Assembly (NCBI GenBank): GCA_049679965.1
Contig: JBAUGX010000165.1
Coordinates: 1-15,168 of the forward strand
Direction: 5' to 3'
DNA from: 2-12-FULL-65-11 sp049679965
GTDB lineage: Bacteria > Acidobacteriota > Vicinamibacteria > Vicinamibacterales > CAVVIG01
Length of the DNA: 15,168 nt
The translations under genes and the position numbers were made by a program. Below the pieces are notes generated by a model that searched no databases, had not been told where the DNA came from, and was given only the letters and a program-made list of their open reading frames with translations. Within the stretch, counting starts at the first letter, position 1. Every line of letters starts with the position of its first letter. Positions 1-7,594 of this stretch are shown one piece after another.

Positions 1-1
1 G

Positions 2-631
2 CAGGACGTCGACTCGTGGGGCACGCCGCTCGTGGTGGAGCACGACGGCCGCGCCCAGGTGGTCACGACCGGAGACAAGCGGGTGAGGAGCTACGACCTC
101 GAGACCGGCCGGCTCGTGTGGGAGAACGAGGGTCTCACCATGAACCCGATTCCCTCGCCGGTCACCGAGGATGGGATGGTCTTCGTCATGGCCGGGTTCC
201 GGACCGCCAAGCTCCACGCGGTTCGTCTAGCCGACGCCACAGGCGACCTTGCGGGCTCCAAGGCGATCGTGTGGTCGCTTGACCGCGATACGCCCTACGT
301 GTCCTCGCCGCTTCTGTACGACGGCGTCCTGTATTTCCTCAAAAGCAACGCGGGCATCCTGTCCGTCTTGGATGCCAAGAGCGGCAGGCCGCACTATCAG
401 GCTCAGCGCCTCAACGGACTGCCGGAGGTCTACTCCTCGCCCGTCGGCGCGCAAGGACGCGTGTACATCACCAGCCGCGACGGGACGACGCTCGTCATCC
501 GGCACGGGTCGCGCTTCGAAGTGCTGGCGACCAACACGCTGGACGATGGGTTCGACGCCTCGATGGCGCTGGTGGACAACGTGATCTACTTGCGCGGCTA
601 TCGCTATCTCTACAGCATCGCCGCCCCATGA
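2..631 (+). CDS. PQQ-like beta-propeller repeat protein, C-terminal part (5' end cut by window)
   Basis: This open frame enters from the left edge and stops with TGA at 629-631, giving about 209 visible residues. The sequence has repeated propeller-blade signatures: a V-V-T-T-G strand, then S-Y-D-L-E-T-G-R-L-V-W-E, a second blade with S-P-V-T-E-D-G-M-V-F-V, a third with S-S-P-L-L-Y-D-G-V-L-Y-F and S-V-L-D-A-K-S-G, and a fourth with S-S-P-V-G-A-Q-G-R-V-Y-I. The D-x-x-T/S-G-x-x-x-W pattern is typical of PQQ-binding-like repeat proteins, many of which are exported and have no bound PQQ. The N-terminus lies outside the window, so signal peptide, total length and any dehydrogenase residues cannot be judged. 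It converges on the kinase gene with 33 bases between the two stops and is probably not functionally linked to it. Family assignment is firm; function is unknown. Confidence 0.85.
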   Translation, partial: QDVDSWGTPLVVEHDGRAQVVTTGDKRVRSYDLETGRLVWENEGLTMNPIPSPVTEDGMVFVMAGFRTAKLHAVRLADATGDLAGSKAIVWSLDRDTPYVSSPLLYDGVLYFLKSNAGILSVLDAKSGRPHYQAQRLNGLPEVYSSPVGAQGRVYITSRDGTTLVIRHGSRFEVLATNTLDDGFDASMALVDNVIYLRGYRYLYSIAAP

Positions 632-664
632 GCGAGCCGTGGCGCCCGCAGCGCCTGAGTTCCG

Positions 665-3451
665 CTACTTCAGTTCCGCCGTCCAGTTGGTGACGACGCT
701 GATCGAGGAGGTCGACGACTCGAGGAGCATGTTGACAAGAAAGCGCTGGCCGTCGCGGCTCGGCACGTAGCTGTTTCTTGCGTTGAAGACATTCGCTGGC
801 ATGTCGAACAGGAAACGGGGCGTGCCGAATTCCAATGTTGAGCCGGCACGAACATCCACGGCATAGAACTTCTGGTCGTCGCTGACGAAGAACAGCTCCC
901 TGCCGTCGCGGCGCCACATCGGCTGGCGGCCGCCAGTGGTCGAAATCAGAGACCTGGCGCCGGTGGGCGGGAACGGCTGCACGTACACTTCGTTTCGCCC
1001 GGCCTCATTCGACGTGTATGCGATCCACCGGCCGCCGGGAGCGAACTGAACTTCAGCCTCGATAAAGGGCGTTTGCACAACAGGAACGGGCTTGCGGTCA
1101 CCGGTCAGCGGCAGTGCAAAAATATCCGGGGCGACAACGGGGAAGTACAGCAGCGACTTTCCGTCTGGCGACGTATCGTTGGTCACCATGTCACCACCAG
1201 TCTTCAGGAGCACTTCTTCGGCGCCTATTCCAGCTGCACTTTTCTCTACGATGCTGATTGAATTCTGCTGATTGGAGTTATAGATAAGCCCCAGTCCGTC
1301 TGGTGTCCAGACGGGCATGTCTTCCTTTCCCGCAGCCGAGGTGAATCGGGACAGCGCCTGGCGTGACAGATCGAGCACCCAGATGTCTCCAGCCGCCTGG
1401 TCATCGTATCGGGTGAATGCAAGGCGCTTCTCGTCGGGCGAGAGGGCCGGGTGCTGATACACGCCGGGACGTCCGACCGTTTCAAGCACACGCCCTGCCC
1501 GATCAAGCCATGCGAACTGGGTCGTGGGTCTCGCTCCTGTCCGAAACGTCAGGACGCCTGTTGATGACGCTGAAAACGCGCCCAGATTGGTCTGCGACGA
1601 GACTTGTTCAGCGACCAGAATGGCCTCGCCCATGAGCTCCAGGCGAGTGGCGTCGAAACGCTGTCGAAGCAGTGTCCCTTCTCTGATGAAGAGCAGGAAG
1701 CCCGGGGGCACGAAGAGGGCAGTGGTGTCGCTGGCGAGAAGCCGCCTCGCCGTTCCCGACTCCAGGGATCGTATGTAGACGCCCGTGGCCTCAGGCGATG
1801 AAGAGCTGACGTGATAAAGAAACTGACGCCCATCAGGAAGGAAGGACGGCCCCCGGTGGGCGATCTCTTTGCGTGATTCGTCAAGGCTGGTGACCAGCCT
1901 GGCCTGGCCACCTTCTGCGGAGACTTGGTAGAGCGGCGAATTCGCGCTCGCGAAAATAATGATGCCGCTGGTACCCCACGTGCCGCCTCTCGCGCCGGTC
2001 GGCGGAAGATCGCTGATGGTCTGAGTCGGGCCACCCGCCGCATCGATCCTTTTCAGCTTGTCCGTTGCGAAGAATGCGATGAACCGGCTGTCCGGCGACC
2101 AGAAGGGGAAGCTTGCGCCGTCCGTTCCCGTCAGCGGCCGGGCGACAAACGCATCGAGCGGCCGGATCCACAGAAGCGGCCTGCCTGACGGATCGGTGGC
2201 TGTAAACACCAGGCGCGTCCCGTCAGGCGAGATCGTGCCCCCGTTGACGCCGTTCGGTACGCCGAGCGGCGAGACAAACGAAGACTTCTCGGGTGGGGAT
2301 ACCTGAAAACGCGTCACCGGAGCGGGAGTCACCGGCCCCAGTCGCCAGGAAAACATGACGCTGGCGAGTGCCAGCGCTGACGCGGCCAGGACGAACGTCG
2401 CAGCTTTCCAGAGGCCGGCACGTGACGCGACGATGGGCCTCTCAGTTGCGGGCCGCGCCTGGCTCGTCGACCCGGCCTGCCCATCCCGCGCGATCCATTG
2501 CAGCTCGTCGTGAAGATCGCGCGCGCTCTGCCAGCGGGCGTCGGGATCCTTGGCCAGACACTTCTTGACGATGCGATCGAGTGCGGCCGGCGCCACGGGC
2601 TGAAGCGTCGACACCGGCGGCGGATCCGACGTCATGATCGCGCCGATCAGACTCGCCTGGCTCTTGCCCTCGAACGCCTTCCGGCCGGTCAGCGTTTCGT
2701 AGAGCAGGGCGCCGAACGCCCAGATATCGCTCCGCGTGTCGGCGTCCGCGCCTTCGAGTTGTTCGGGCGCCATGTACTGGAACGTCCCGAGGATGGTGCC
2801 GTGCGCCGTCAGCGGCGCGCCCATCGTCGGCAGCGCCGTGGCAGGCTGCGGTACGTAGTGTCCAGCCGTGGCAGCACCGGTCTTCGCCAGACCGAAATCC
2901 AGAAGCTTCGCTCCAGCTTTCGTCAGCATCACGTTTCCTGGCTTCAGGTCGCGGTGCGTGATGCCCGCACGGTGCGCGCACGTCAGCGCGTCGGCGATCT
3001 GAATCATGATCGCAAAAGACTGATCAATCGGTATCGGGCCCTTCGCGATTCGCTCGGCCAGCGTCTCGCCCTCGAGATACTGCATGACGAGGAAGCGAAT
3101 CGGATCGGGATTGGGGATTTGGGATTCGGGATTCGGTGTTTCGCCGACGTCATACAGCGCGCAGATATTCGGATGGTCGAGCTTGGAGATCGCACGCGCC
3201 TCTCGATCGAAGCGCTCGCGGAAGATGGGATCGTCGGCGATCGTGGCGGCGAGAACCTTGACGGCGACAATGCGATCGAGCCGCGTGTCCCTGGCTCGAT
3301 AGACTTCGCCCATCCCGCCGGCGCCCAGGGGGGCGACGATCTCGTTAGCAGCCGAATCCGCCGTGGAACGACGCGCCGCTATCGGCGGAGCATGAAGGCG
3401 ATGATGCCGACCACGCTGACCAACTGGCCGACCCAGAACAGAAACGCCCAC
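665..3451 (-). CDS. Ser/Thr protein kinase with transmembrane helix and C-terminal TolB/PD40-type propeller; aberrant 5' end
   Basis: Membrane-anchored Hanks-type kinase, up to 928 residues. Kinase motifs are complete: glycine loop G-A-G-G-M-G-E-V (43-50), catalytic Lys65 in A-V-K-V-L, alpha-C Glu84, H-R-D-L-K-P-G-N (167-173), D-F-G (185-187) and A-P-E (228-230). One hydrophobic helix at about 347-368 would place the kinase in the cytoplasm and the rest outside. The region from about 375 to the end is repeats of the S-P-D-G/S-P-D-E-K-R-L-A-F and W-T-P-D-G-L type (PD40/TolB propeller), a fusion common in Acidobacteriota. Two oddities: an insertion at about 105-117 between the strands before Y-L-E-G-E-T, encoded by heptanucleotide repeats; and no normal start. 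The only in-frame start is GTG at 3451, without a Shine-Dalgarno, 73 bases inside the upstream gene and four codons after a TGA. The usual L-G-P-Y-E-I-V lead is S-A-A-N-E-I-V here. It may be 5'-damaged or start non-canonically. Confidence 0.88.
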   Translation of the reverse strand: MGVSVLGRPVGQRGRHHRLHAPPIAARRSTADSAANEIVAPLGAGGMGEVYRARDTRLDRIVAVKVLAATIADDPIFRERFDREARAISKLDHPNICALYDVGETPNPESQIPNPDPIRFLVMQYLEGETLAERIAKGPIPIDQSFAIMIQIADALTCAHRAGITHRDLKPGNVMLTKAGAKLLDFGLAKTGAATAGHYVPQPATALPTMGAPLTAHGTILGTFQYMAPEQLEGADADTRSDIWAFGALLYETLTGRKAFEGKSQASLIGAIMTSDPPPVSTLQPVAPAALDRIVKKCLAKDPDARWQSARDLHDELQWIARDGQAGSTSQARPATERPIVASRAGLWKAATFVLAASALALASVMFSWRLGPVTPAPVTRFQVSPPEKSSFVSPLGVPNGVNGGTISPDGTRLVFTATDPSGRPLLWIRPLDAFVARPLTGTDGASFPFWSPDSRFIAFFATDKLKRIDAAGGPTQTISDLPPTGARGGTWGTSGIIIFASANSPLYQVSAEGGQARLVTSLDESRKEIAHRGPSFLPDGRQFLYHVSSSSPEATGVYIRSLESGTARRLLASDTTALFVPPGFLLFIREGTLLRQRFDATRLELMGEAILVAEQVSSQTNLGAFSASSTGVLTFRTGARPTTQFAWLDRAGRVLETVGRPGVYQHPALSPDEKRLAFTRYDDQAAGDIWVLDLSRQALSRFTSAAGKEDMPVWTPDGLGLIYNSNQQNSISIVEKSAAGIGAEEVLLKTGGDMVTNDTSPDGKSLLYFPVVAPDIFALPLTGDRKPVPVVQTPFIEAEVQFAPGGRWIAYTSNEAGRNEVYVQPFPPTGARSLISTTGGRQPMWRRDGRELFFVSDDQKFYAVDVRAGSTLEFGTPRFLFDMPANVFNARNSYVPSRDGQRFLVNMLLESSTSSISVVTNWTAELK
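3107..3136. repeat. Degenerate GGGATTC-type heptanucleotide tandem repeat inside the kinase gene
   Basis: On the plus strand four imperfect copies follow each other: GGGATT (3107), GGGGATTT (3113), GGGATTC (3121) and GGGATTC (3128). On the coding strand they read as GAATCCC-like units and give the peptide N-P-E-S-Q-I-P-N-P-D-P. This segment is extra relative to a standard kinase, where the strand ending Y-D-V-G-E is followed almost directly by the I-R-F-L-V-M-x-Y-L-E-G strand. It probably arose by replication slippage in a surface loop and keeps the frame. Confidence 0.75.
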
Positions 3452-3732
3452 TTGAGCAGCTCAAACCGTTTAGCCGCCACCTCGGTCCGAAGGCCCGCCA
3501 TCTCGGTCCGAAGACCCGCCATCTCGCCCCGGAGATCTGCGCCAAGCTGCACCATGTCCACCTGCAGCTTCGACGTCGCTTCAACCAGCCGACGCTCGAA
3601 GCGCTCGGTGCACTGCGTCATGACGTGCTCCACACAGACGCGGTTGTTTGCTTCCAGCATGTCCACCAACTCAGCCGATGCCGCCGGTCCCAGCCGCTCG
3701 GCCAGCATCCCGTGTACCTTGAACGCTCCCAT
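3379..3732 (-). CDS. Small coiled-coil protein with C-terminal transmembrane helix
   Basis: 117 residues, family not firmly named; it resembles the short coiled-coil/one-helix proteins (CCDC90/DUF1640-like) common in Acidobacteriota. Residues 1-40 form an amphipathic helical head rich in A, E and L with two cysteines (C33, C41). Residues about 45-92 are a coiled coil with clear heptads, including two copies of M-A-G-L-R-T-E (71-84). Residues about 94-114 form one membrane helix (W-A-F-L-F-W-V-G-Q-L-V-S-V-V-G-I-I-A-F), followed by a short basic end L-R-R. The ATG start at 3732 has an AGGA motif ten bases upstream. The 3' end overlaps the predicted kinase start by 73 bases in another frame, so the two may be co-transcribed. 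Predicted to be an oligomeric, membrane-anchored protein; role unknown. Confidence 0.72.
   Translation of the reverse strand: MGAFKVHGMLAERLGPAASAELVDMLEANNRVCVEHVMTQCTERFERRLVEATSKLQVDMVQLGADLRGEMAGLRTEMAGLRTEVAAKRFELLKWAFLFWVGQLVSVVGIIAFMLRR
3481..3522. repeat. Two tandem 21-bp repeats encoding coiled-coil heptads
   Basis: Units 3481-3501 and 3502-3522 are identical except for one base (aggccc versus agaccc). Each encodes one heptad, M-A-G-L-R-T-E, of the coiled-coil protein on the minus strand. A third, weaker copy follows at 3523-3543. Because 21 bp equals one heptad, gain or loss of units would lengthen or shorten the coiled coil without a frameshift. Confidence 0.85.
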
Positions 3733-3836
3733 CGGATACCATTCCTGTTCTTTGGGCCGTGGGGCCTGACCTCCGGGACGACGATGCCATCGTCTCGAAG
3801 AAGAGTCAAGCGATGGGCGGGGCGCGCTGGCCTGCC

Positions 3837-3858
3837 GGCGGGTCCGAAAGGACCCGCC
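3837..3858 (-). terminator. Perfect 9-bp GC-rich hairpin touching the stop codon of the DUF4340 gene
   Basis: On the plus strand GGCGGGTCC (3837-3845), GAAA (3846-3849) and GGACCCGCC (3850-3858) form a perfect 9-bp stem with a four-base loop. In the minus direction it begins directly after the TAG stop (3861-3859) of the DUF4340 gene, so it sits where the transcript of the ABC operon should end. There is no U-tract after it, so it is not a textbook intrinsic terminator. It could instead stabilise the 3' end or be a dispersed palindromic element. Confidence 0.55.
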
Positions 3859-5229
3859 CTACTTCGAGACCTCGTCGAGGGCTTTGAGGGCGTCGTCGAA
3901 CTCGGTCGAGCCGATCTTCGCGGCGCCAGGTTCGCCGGGTCTGAGCGCGAAGGTGTCTTCGCCGACCCGGCCGAGCGTGATGCGCTCGTCCTTCATCACG
4001 GATGGGGCCTCTTCGAACTTCGCCACGACGGTCACAAAGGGTTTGTCGAGCCCCGTCTTGGCCGTGGAGGCGACAAACGAGCTGGCGCGTGTGTTCTCGA
4101 TCTTGGCGAAGAAGGTTTCCATCTTCATCGTGTCGACGTCGCCGGCGTTGGGGCTCACGCGCCGCCAGGTGTCGGGCTTCTCCTTGACCTGCGACTTGAC
4201 CCGCTCGAAGACGACCGACTGGCCGTCTCGCGTGATCTCGAGCCGCTCGGCGTTGAACGCGCGGAACTCGAAGATGTCCTTCCGGCGGTAGTCGTTGGCG
4301 CTCTTCCTGAATTCGTCGACGAGCGCCGCGTCGACCGTCACCACCGCGGCCTTGGACGTATCGCGGGCGTAGTAGGCGTTGTCGGTGTTCCCAGGGGTCT
4401 TCGCGCCGAGGACGAGCGTCGCTTTGGCGCTGCCCAGCATCAGATTGAGCTCGGCGGTCGGCTTGTCCAGGCCGTATTTCTTCAGGTCGGCGGTGCTGGC
4501 GTTGTCGGTGACGCTCGACTTCATGGCGGCCGTCTGCAGACGGCCGATCAACCCCTCGACCGATCCGTAGTCGGCGCGGACCTGCAGGGGTTTGGTCATG
4601 TTCCAGTTGGTGCCCTCGCGGGCCAGCTGCAAGACGGTCTTGCCGGCGAGCAGCATCTCCAGGCCGTCCACCTTGGCGCGATCGACGGCCAGCAGCGCCT
4701 TGTCGCGCAGGTCGAAGGTGGACTTGTTGAACGTCATTTCCTGGTACGAGGCGACCAGGAACACGCGCTTTTCGTCACCTCGTTTGGCGAAGACGTCCGC
4801 GCCGGTTGGTGTCGTCCGGCCGAAGAGCAGGCTCCGGTAAGTCGTATCGCCGGTCGCCTTGAACTCCACGCCGAAGCGCGGCGCCGCCAATCCGTACTCA
4901 GCCAGATCGGTGGGGTTCTCGTCGATGACGCGCGAGACCTCGATCGAGCCCAGACTGGAGGCGAGGGAGGACACCGTCGCGTCATCGGCCTTGGCCGAGA
5001 TCGGCGATGCCACCTCCCAGACGCCGCCGCCCTTCTTGAGGGTCGTGAGATCGCCAGACTCGGACGTGATCCGGACCTCTTCGATCTTGCCGGCGTCGAG
5101 CGAGGCGAACACCTTTTGCAGCGTCGTGGCCGTGTCGGTCGCGGGCGTCTTCCACGTTACGAAATAGATGTACGCGGACAGACCGGCGAGGACGACGAGG
5201 AGCGCAATGGTGGATCGCAGGCCTCGCAT
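3859..5229 (-). CDS. DUF4340 domain-containing protein, membrane-anchored, three internal repeats
   Basis: 456 residues from the ATG at 5229, preferred over an upstream in-frame codon at 5259 because GGAGG sits 7 bases before 5229 and the start follows the upstream gene's TAA by one base. Residues 5-24 form one N-terminal membrane anchor; the rest should be periplasmic. Three similar units repeat every 140 residues: a Trp strand (V-W-E-V at 70-73, N-W-N-M at 208-211, T-W-R-R at 354-357), then a Y/T-G-L-x-x-P turn at 112, 252 and 392, then L-L-F-G/L-V-L-G/I-T-L-G-R. DUF4340 proteins usually follow GldG-like genes and are assumed to be accessory parts of that ABC system; no biochemical role is established to my knowledge. 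It is the last gene of the four-gene operon and ends at a hairpin. Confidence 0.88.
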   Translation of the reverse strand: MRGLRSTIALLVVLAGLSAYIYFVTWKTPATDTATTLQKVFASLDAGKIEEVRITSESGDLTTLKKGGGVWEVASPISAKADDATVSSLASSLGSIEVSRVIDENPTDLAEYGLAAPRFGVEFKATGDTTYRSLLFGRTTPTGADVFAKRGDEKRVFLVASYQEMTFNKSTFDLRDKALLAVDRAKVDGLEMLLAGKTVLQLAREGTNWNMTKPLQVRADYGSVEGLIGRLQTAAMKSSVTDNASTADLKKYGLDKPTAELNLMLGSAKATLVLGAKTPGNTDNAYYARDTSKAAVVTVDAALVDEFRKSANDYRRKDIFEFRAFNAERLEITRDGQSVVFERVKSQVKEKPDTWRRVSPNAGDVDTMKMETFFAKIENTRASSFVASTAKTGLDKPFVTVVAKFEEAPSVMKDERITLGRVGEDTFALRPGEPGAAKIGSTEFDDALKALDEVSK

Positions 5230-5230
5230 G

Positions 5231-6820
5231 TTAGCGCCTCCGCCACCAGGTGAAGACACCGGCCATGAAGATACCGCCCGGGATGACGACCCACGAGAGC
5301 CACGTGAGGTTTGCCTGCTGGGTCGCCGTCATGGTGAGACGGCGGTCGTCTGGTTCTTTCGGCCGGATCGAGATCAAGTTCTCCTGCTGCGACAGCCAGC
5401 CGACGATGTTCATGAAGAAGTCGCGGTTGCCTTGAATGCCCAGTCCGTTATTGGCGGCAAAGTCGGAGTCGCCGATGGCGACGACGCGCGTTTCCGGCTT
5501 GGGGGCTTCCGCGTCAGGCGGCGGCGCGGCCGGAGCCGCGGGCGAGGGCGTCGCCGGCGCCGACACCGCGGACGCGATGGTGATCGGGCCCTTCTTGTCA
5601 CCTTTCGATTCGTCAACGCCTTTCTTCTGGCCGGCGAGCAAGGTCTTGAGATCCGTCACCGCGAAGGCCTGCTCGCTCGTTCGCGCGAAGGGCTGCGCCG
5701 TATGGCCGCTCACGCCGTCTGGCACGGGGGTGACGGATCGCACCAAGGGGAAACCCGTCATGAAGCCAAAGCGCTGCGCGATGGCGTGAGACGCGTAGTC
5801 AAGGACGACCGGCACGGCTTCGCTCGTGCCAAGGAGCCGCCCCATGCCGCTCAAGTCGATGACGATGTCGTTGCCGACCTCCATGCCCCAGTCGTGCGCC
5901 AAGGCGACGAGGTTCGTCAGCGGCGGGCTGTCGACCCTGGCCGGCGGATCGAGCGCGAGGAGCAGCTTCCCGGCCTTGCCGAGGTATTGCTTGAGCGCGT
6001 CGACCTCCGGTGGAAGGAAGTCGATCTTCGGGCCGGCGACCACCACCACGTCGGCGTCGGCGGGCACGCTCCCCTGCTGGGCGAGCACCACCGTCCCGAC
6101 CGTGTAGTTTTCTCCTTTGAGCGCCGCGGCGATCGTGCCGTAGCCGTCCCGCTCGGTCCCGGCGGTATCGCGCTCGCCGTGGCCCAGCGTGAAATACACC
6201 TTCTTCTGCTGGCCCGTCACCACCTTGATGATGGCGTTGGTGATGTCCTGCTCGGTGTCGGAGGAGACGCGCTCGGTCCGGCCTTTGTAGTTGAAGACAA
6301 TCGTCCCGTACTGCTTGATCTGGTTTTGCTCTGCGATCGTCGGTTGCTTGTCGGGATCGATGTACTCCACCTTGACGTTGCTCGACGCGTACGCGTATTC
6401 CTTCAATCGGTCCTGGAAGCCTTGAGCCTTGTCGTCCTGCACGAAGACCTGAATCTGCAGCGGCGCGTCGAGCTTGCTCACCGTGTTGCGGCTCTGGTCC
6501 GAGAGCGTGAACGTCTTGTTGGCCGTGAGATCCCAGCGCTTGTTCTGCTTGGCGCCGATGTAGTTGGCCGCGACGATGATGCCGAGGACGACCAGCACGC
6601 TGGTGCCGGCCAGTGTGCCGTAACGGGCCTGACGGTGGCCGAAGATCTTGACGATCTCGCGCCACTGTCCGAGCGTATAGAGGACCACGCAGGCGAGACC
6701 GCCCCACGCCAGATACGTGGCGTACTGCTCCCACCTGGGGTAGCCAAAGCGAATCGCGAACGCGGCGCCCACGAGCGCGGCGCCAATCCAGAAGACGAGA
6801 CCGAGCATGCGTTGCAGCAT
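5231..6820 (-). CDS. GldG-like ABC transporter auxiliary protein (Gldg family)
   Basis: 529 residues. Two or three N-terminal membrane helices (about 5-24, 35-51, 68-88) precede the family hallmark R-W-D-L-T-x-x-K-T-F-T-L-S (96-108), a large extracytoplasmic domain with the T-L-G-H-G-E-R-D motif (211-218), and a final helix at about 505-525 with a basic tail W-W-R-R-R. A Pro/Ala-rich low-complexity linker lies near 425-450. In Bacteroidota, GldG works with GldF and GldA in a putative ABC exporter linked to gliding; in other phyla the same trio occurs without gliding and its cargo is unknown. The gene follows the permease by 6 bases and precedes the DUF4340 gene by one. The ATG at 6820 is used; another in-frame ATG at 6808 cannot be excluded because neither has a strong ribosome site. 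Confidence 0.88.
   Translation of the reverse strand: MLQRMLGLVFWIGAALVGAAFAIRFGYPRWEQYATYLAWGGLACVVLYTLGQWREIVKIFGHRQARYGTLAGTSVLVVLGIIVAANYIGAKQNKRWDLTANKTFTLSDQSRNTVSKLDAPLQIQVFVQDDKAQGFQDRLKEYAYASSNVKVEYIDPDKQPTIAEQNQIKQYGTIVFNYKGRTERVSSDTEQDITNAIIKVVTGQQKKVYFTLGHGERDTAGTERDGYGTIAAALKGENYTVGTVVLAQQGSVPADADVVVVAGPKIDFLPPEVDALKQYLGKAGKLLLALDPPARVDSPPLTNLVALAHDWGMEVGNDIVIDLSGMGRLLGTSEAVPVVLDYASHAIAQRFGFMTGFPLVRSVTPVPDGVSGHTAQPFARTSEQAFAVTDLKTLLAGQKKGVDESKGDKKGPITIASAVSAPATPSPAAPAAPPPDAEAPKPETRVVAIGDSDFAANNGLGIQGNRDFFMNIVGWLSQQENLISIRPKEPDDRRLTMTATQQANLTWLSWVVIPGGIFMAGVFTWWRRR
5237..5241 (-). promoter_or_regulatory. Shine-Dalgarno GGAGG for the DUF4340 gene
   Basis: The plus-strand CCTCC at 5237-5241 reads GGAGG on the minus strand, seven bases before the ATG at 5229-5227. 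It lies inside the last codons of the GldG-like gene, so the two genes are likely translationally coupled. It decides the start in favour of 5229. Confidence 0.75.
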
Positions 6821-6826
6821 AAGGTG

Positions 6827-7594
6827 CTATCCCCGCCAGCGTTCGCTGTCGACCGACTTGAGCGTCAGAAACAGGCTGAACGTGATGAAGCTCAGGTAAT
6901 AGATGACGTGCGTCGTGTCGATGACGCCTTTCGAGAAGTCGTCGTAGTGGTTGACGATCGACAGATAGTTGGTCACCGCGCTGACCGTCGAGCCTCCGGT
7001 CTCCCCGATCCACGTGATGATCCACAGGAGGAGGAAGACCGCGAAGGTCACGGTGCCCGCGATGATCTGATTCTTCGTCAGGCTGGAGATGAACAGGCCG
7101 AGCGCGATGAACGAGCCTCCCATCAGCAGCAGGCCCAGATAGGCCGTGACGATCGGCTTCCATTCCGGGTTGCCGTAGAGGAACAACAGCCCGAGGTGGA
7201 CGAGGGTCACGACGAGCATCACGCTGTAGAGCAAGAGCGCGCCCAGGAACTTGCCCAGGATGATTTGCAGGTCCGTGAGGGGCGACGTCAGCAGCAATTC
7301 GATCGTGCCCGACCGCTTCTCTTCGGCATACACGCGCGCGGTAATCATGGGCATGATGAACAGCACGAGGATCGTGACGTTCTGCAGCAGCTGTCGGATC
7401 AGGATCTGATTGACGTTCATGGCCTGCGGCCCGCCGAACTGGCCCGCCCGCAGGCTCGAGTCCAGGAAGAATCTCAGGATCGCGACGTAGAAATAGCCGT
7501 AGAGGAGCGCCCAGAAGCCGATCACGATGTACGCCATCGGCGACGAAAAATACGCCTTCAGCTCCTTCTCAGCGATGGCCAGCACGTTACGCAT
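6827..7594 (-). CDS. ABC-2 type transporter permease (GldF/NosY-like)
   Basis: 255 residues from the ATG at 7594. A longer in-frame start at 7657 is rejected because it would lie deep inside the ATPase gene and because A-E-K-E-L-K-A-Y-F is the normal beginning of this family. About six membrane helices can be seen (roughly 20-43, 75-92, 116-140, 148-168, 176-200, 228-247). The cytoplasmic stretch E-E-K-R-S-G-T-I-E-L-L-L-T-S-P (about 93-107) is the characteristic coupling loop of GldF/NosY ABC-2 permeases. Its start overlaps the end of the ATPase gene by 8 bases (ATGCGTAA), showing tight coupling; it should form the membrane pore with that ATPase. Exported substrate unknown. Confidence 0.9.
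   Translation of the reverse strand: MRNVLAIAEKELKAYFSSPMAYIVIGFWALLYGYFYVAILRFFLDSSLRAGQFGGPQAMNVNQILIRQLLQNVTILVLFIMPMITARVYAEEKRSGTIELLLTSPLTDLQIILGKFLGALLLYSVMLVVTLVHLGLLFLYGNPEWKPIVTAYLGLLLMGGSFIALGLFISSLTKNQIIAGTVTFAVFLLLWIITWIGETGGSTVSAVTNYLSIVNHYDDFSKGVIDTTHVIYYLSFITFSLFLTLKSVDSERWRG

Noticed and set aside
3780..3794. Palindrome GACGAT-GCC-ATCGTC between the coiled-coil and DUF4340 genes
   Set aside because: A 6-bp stem with a three-base loop is easily found by chance in this composition and has no link to a start or stop.
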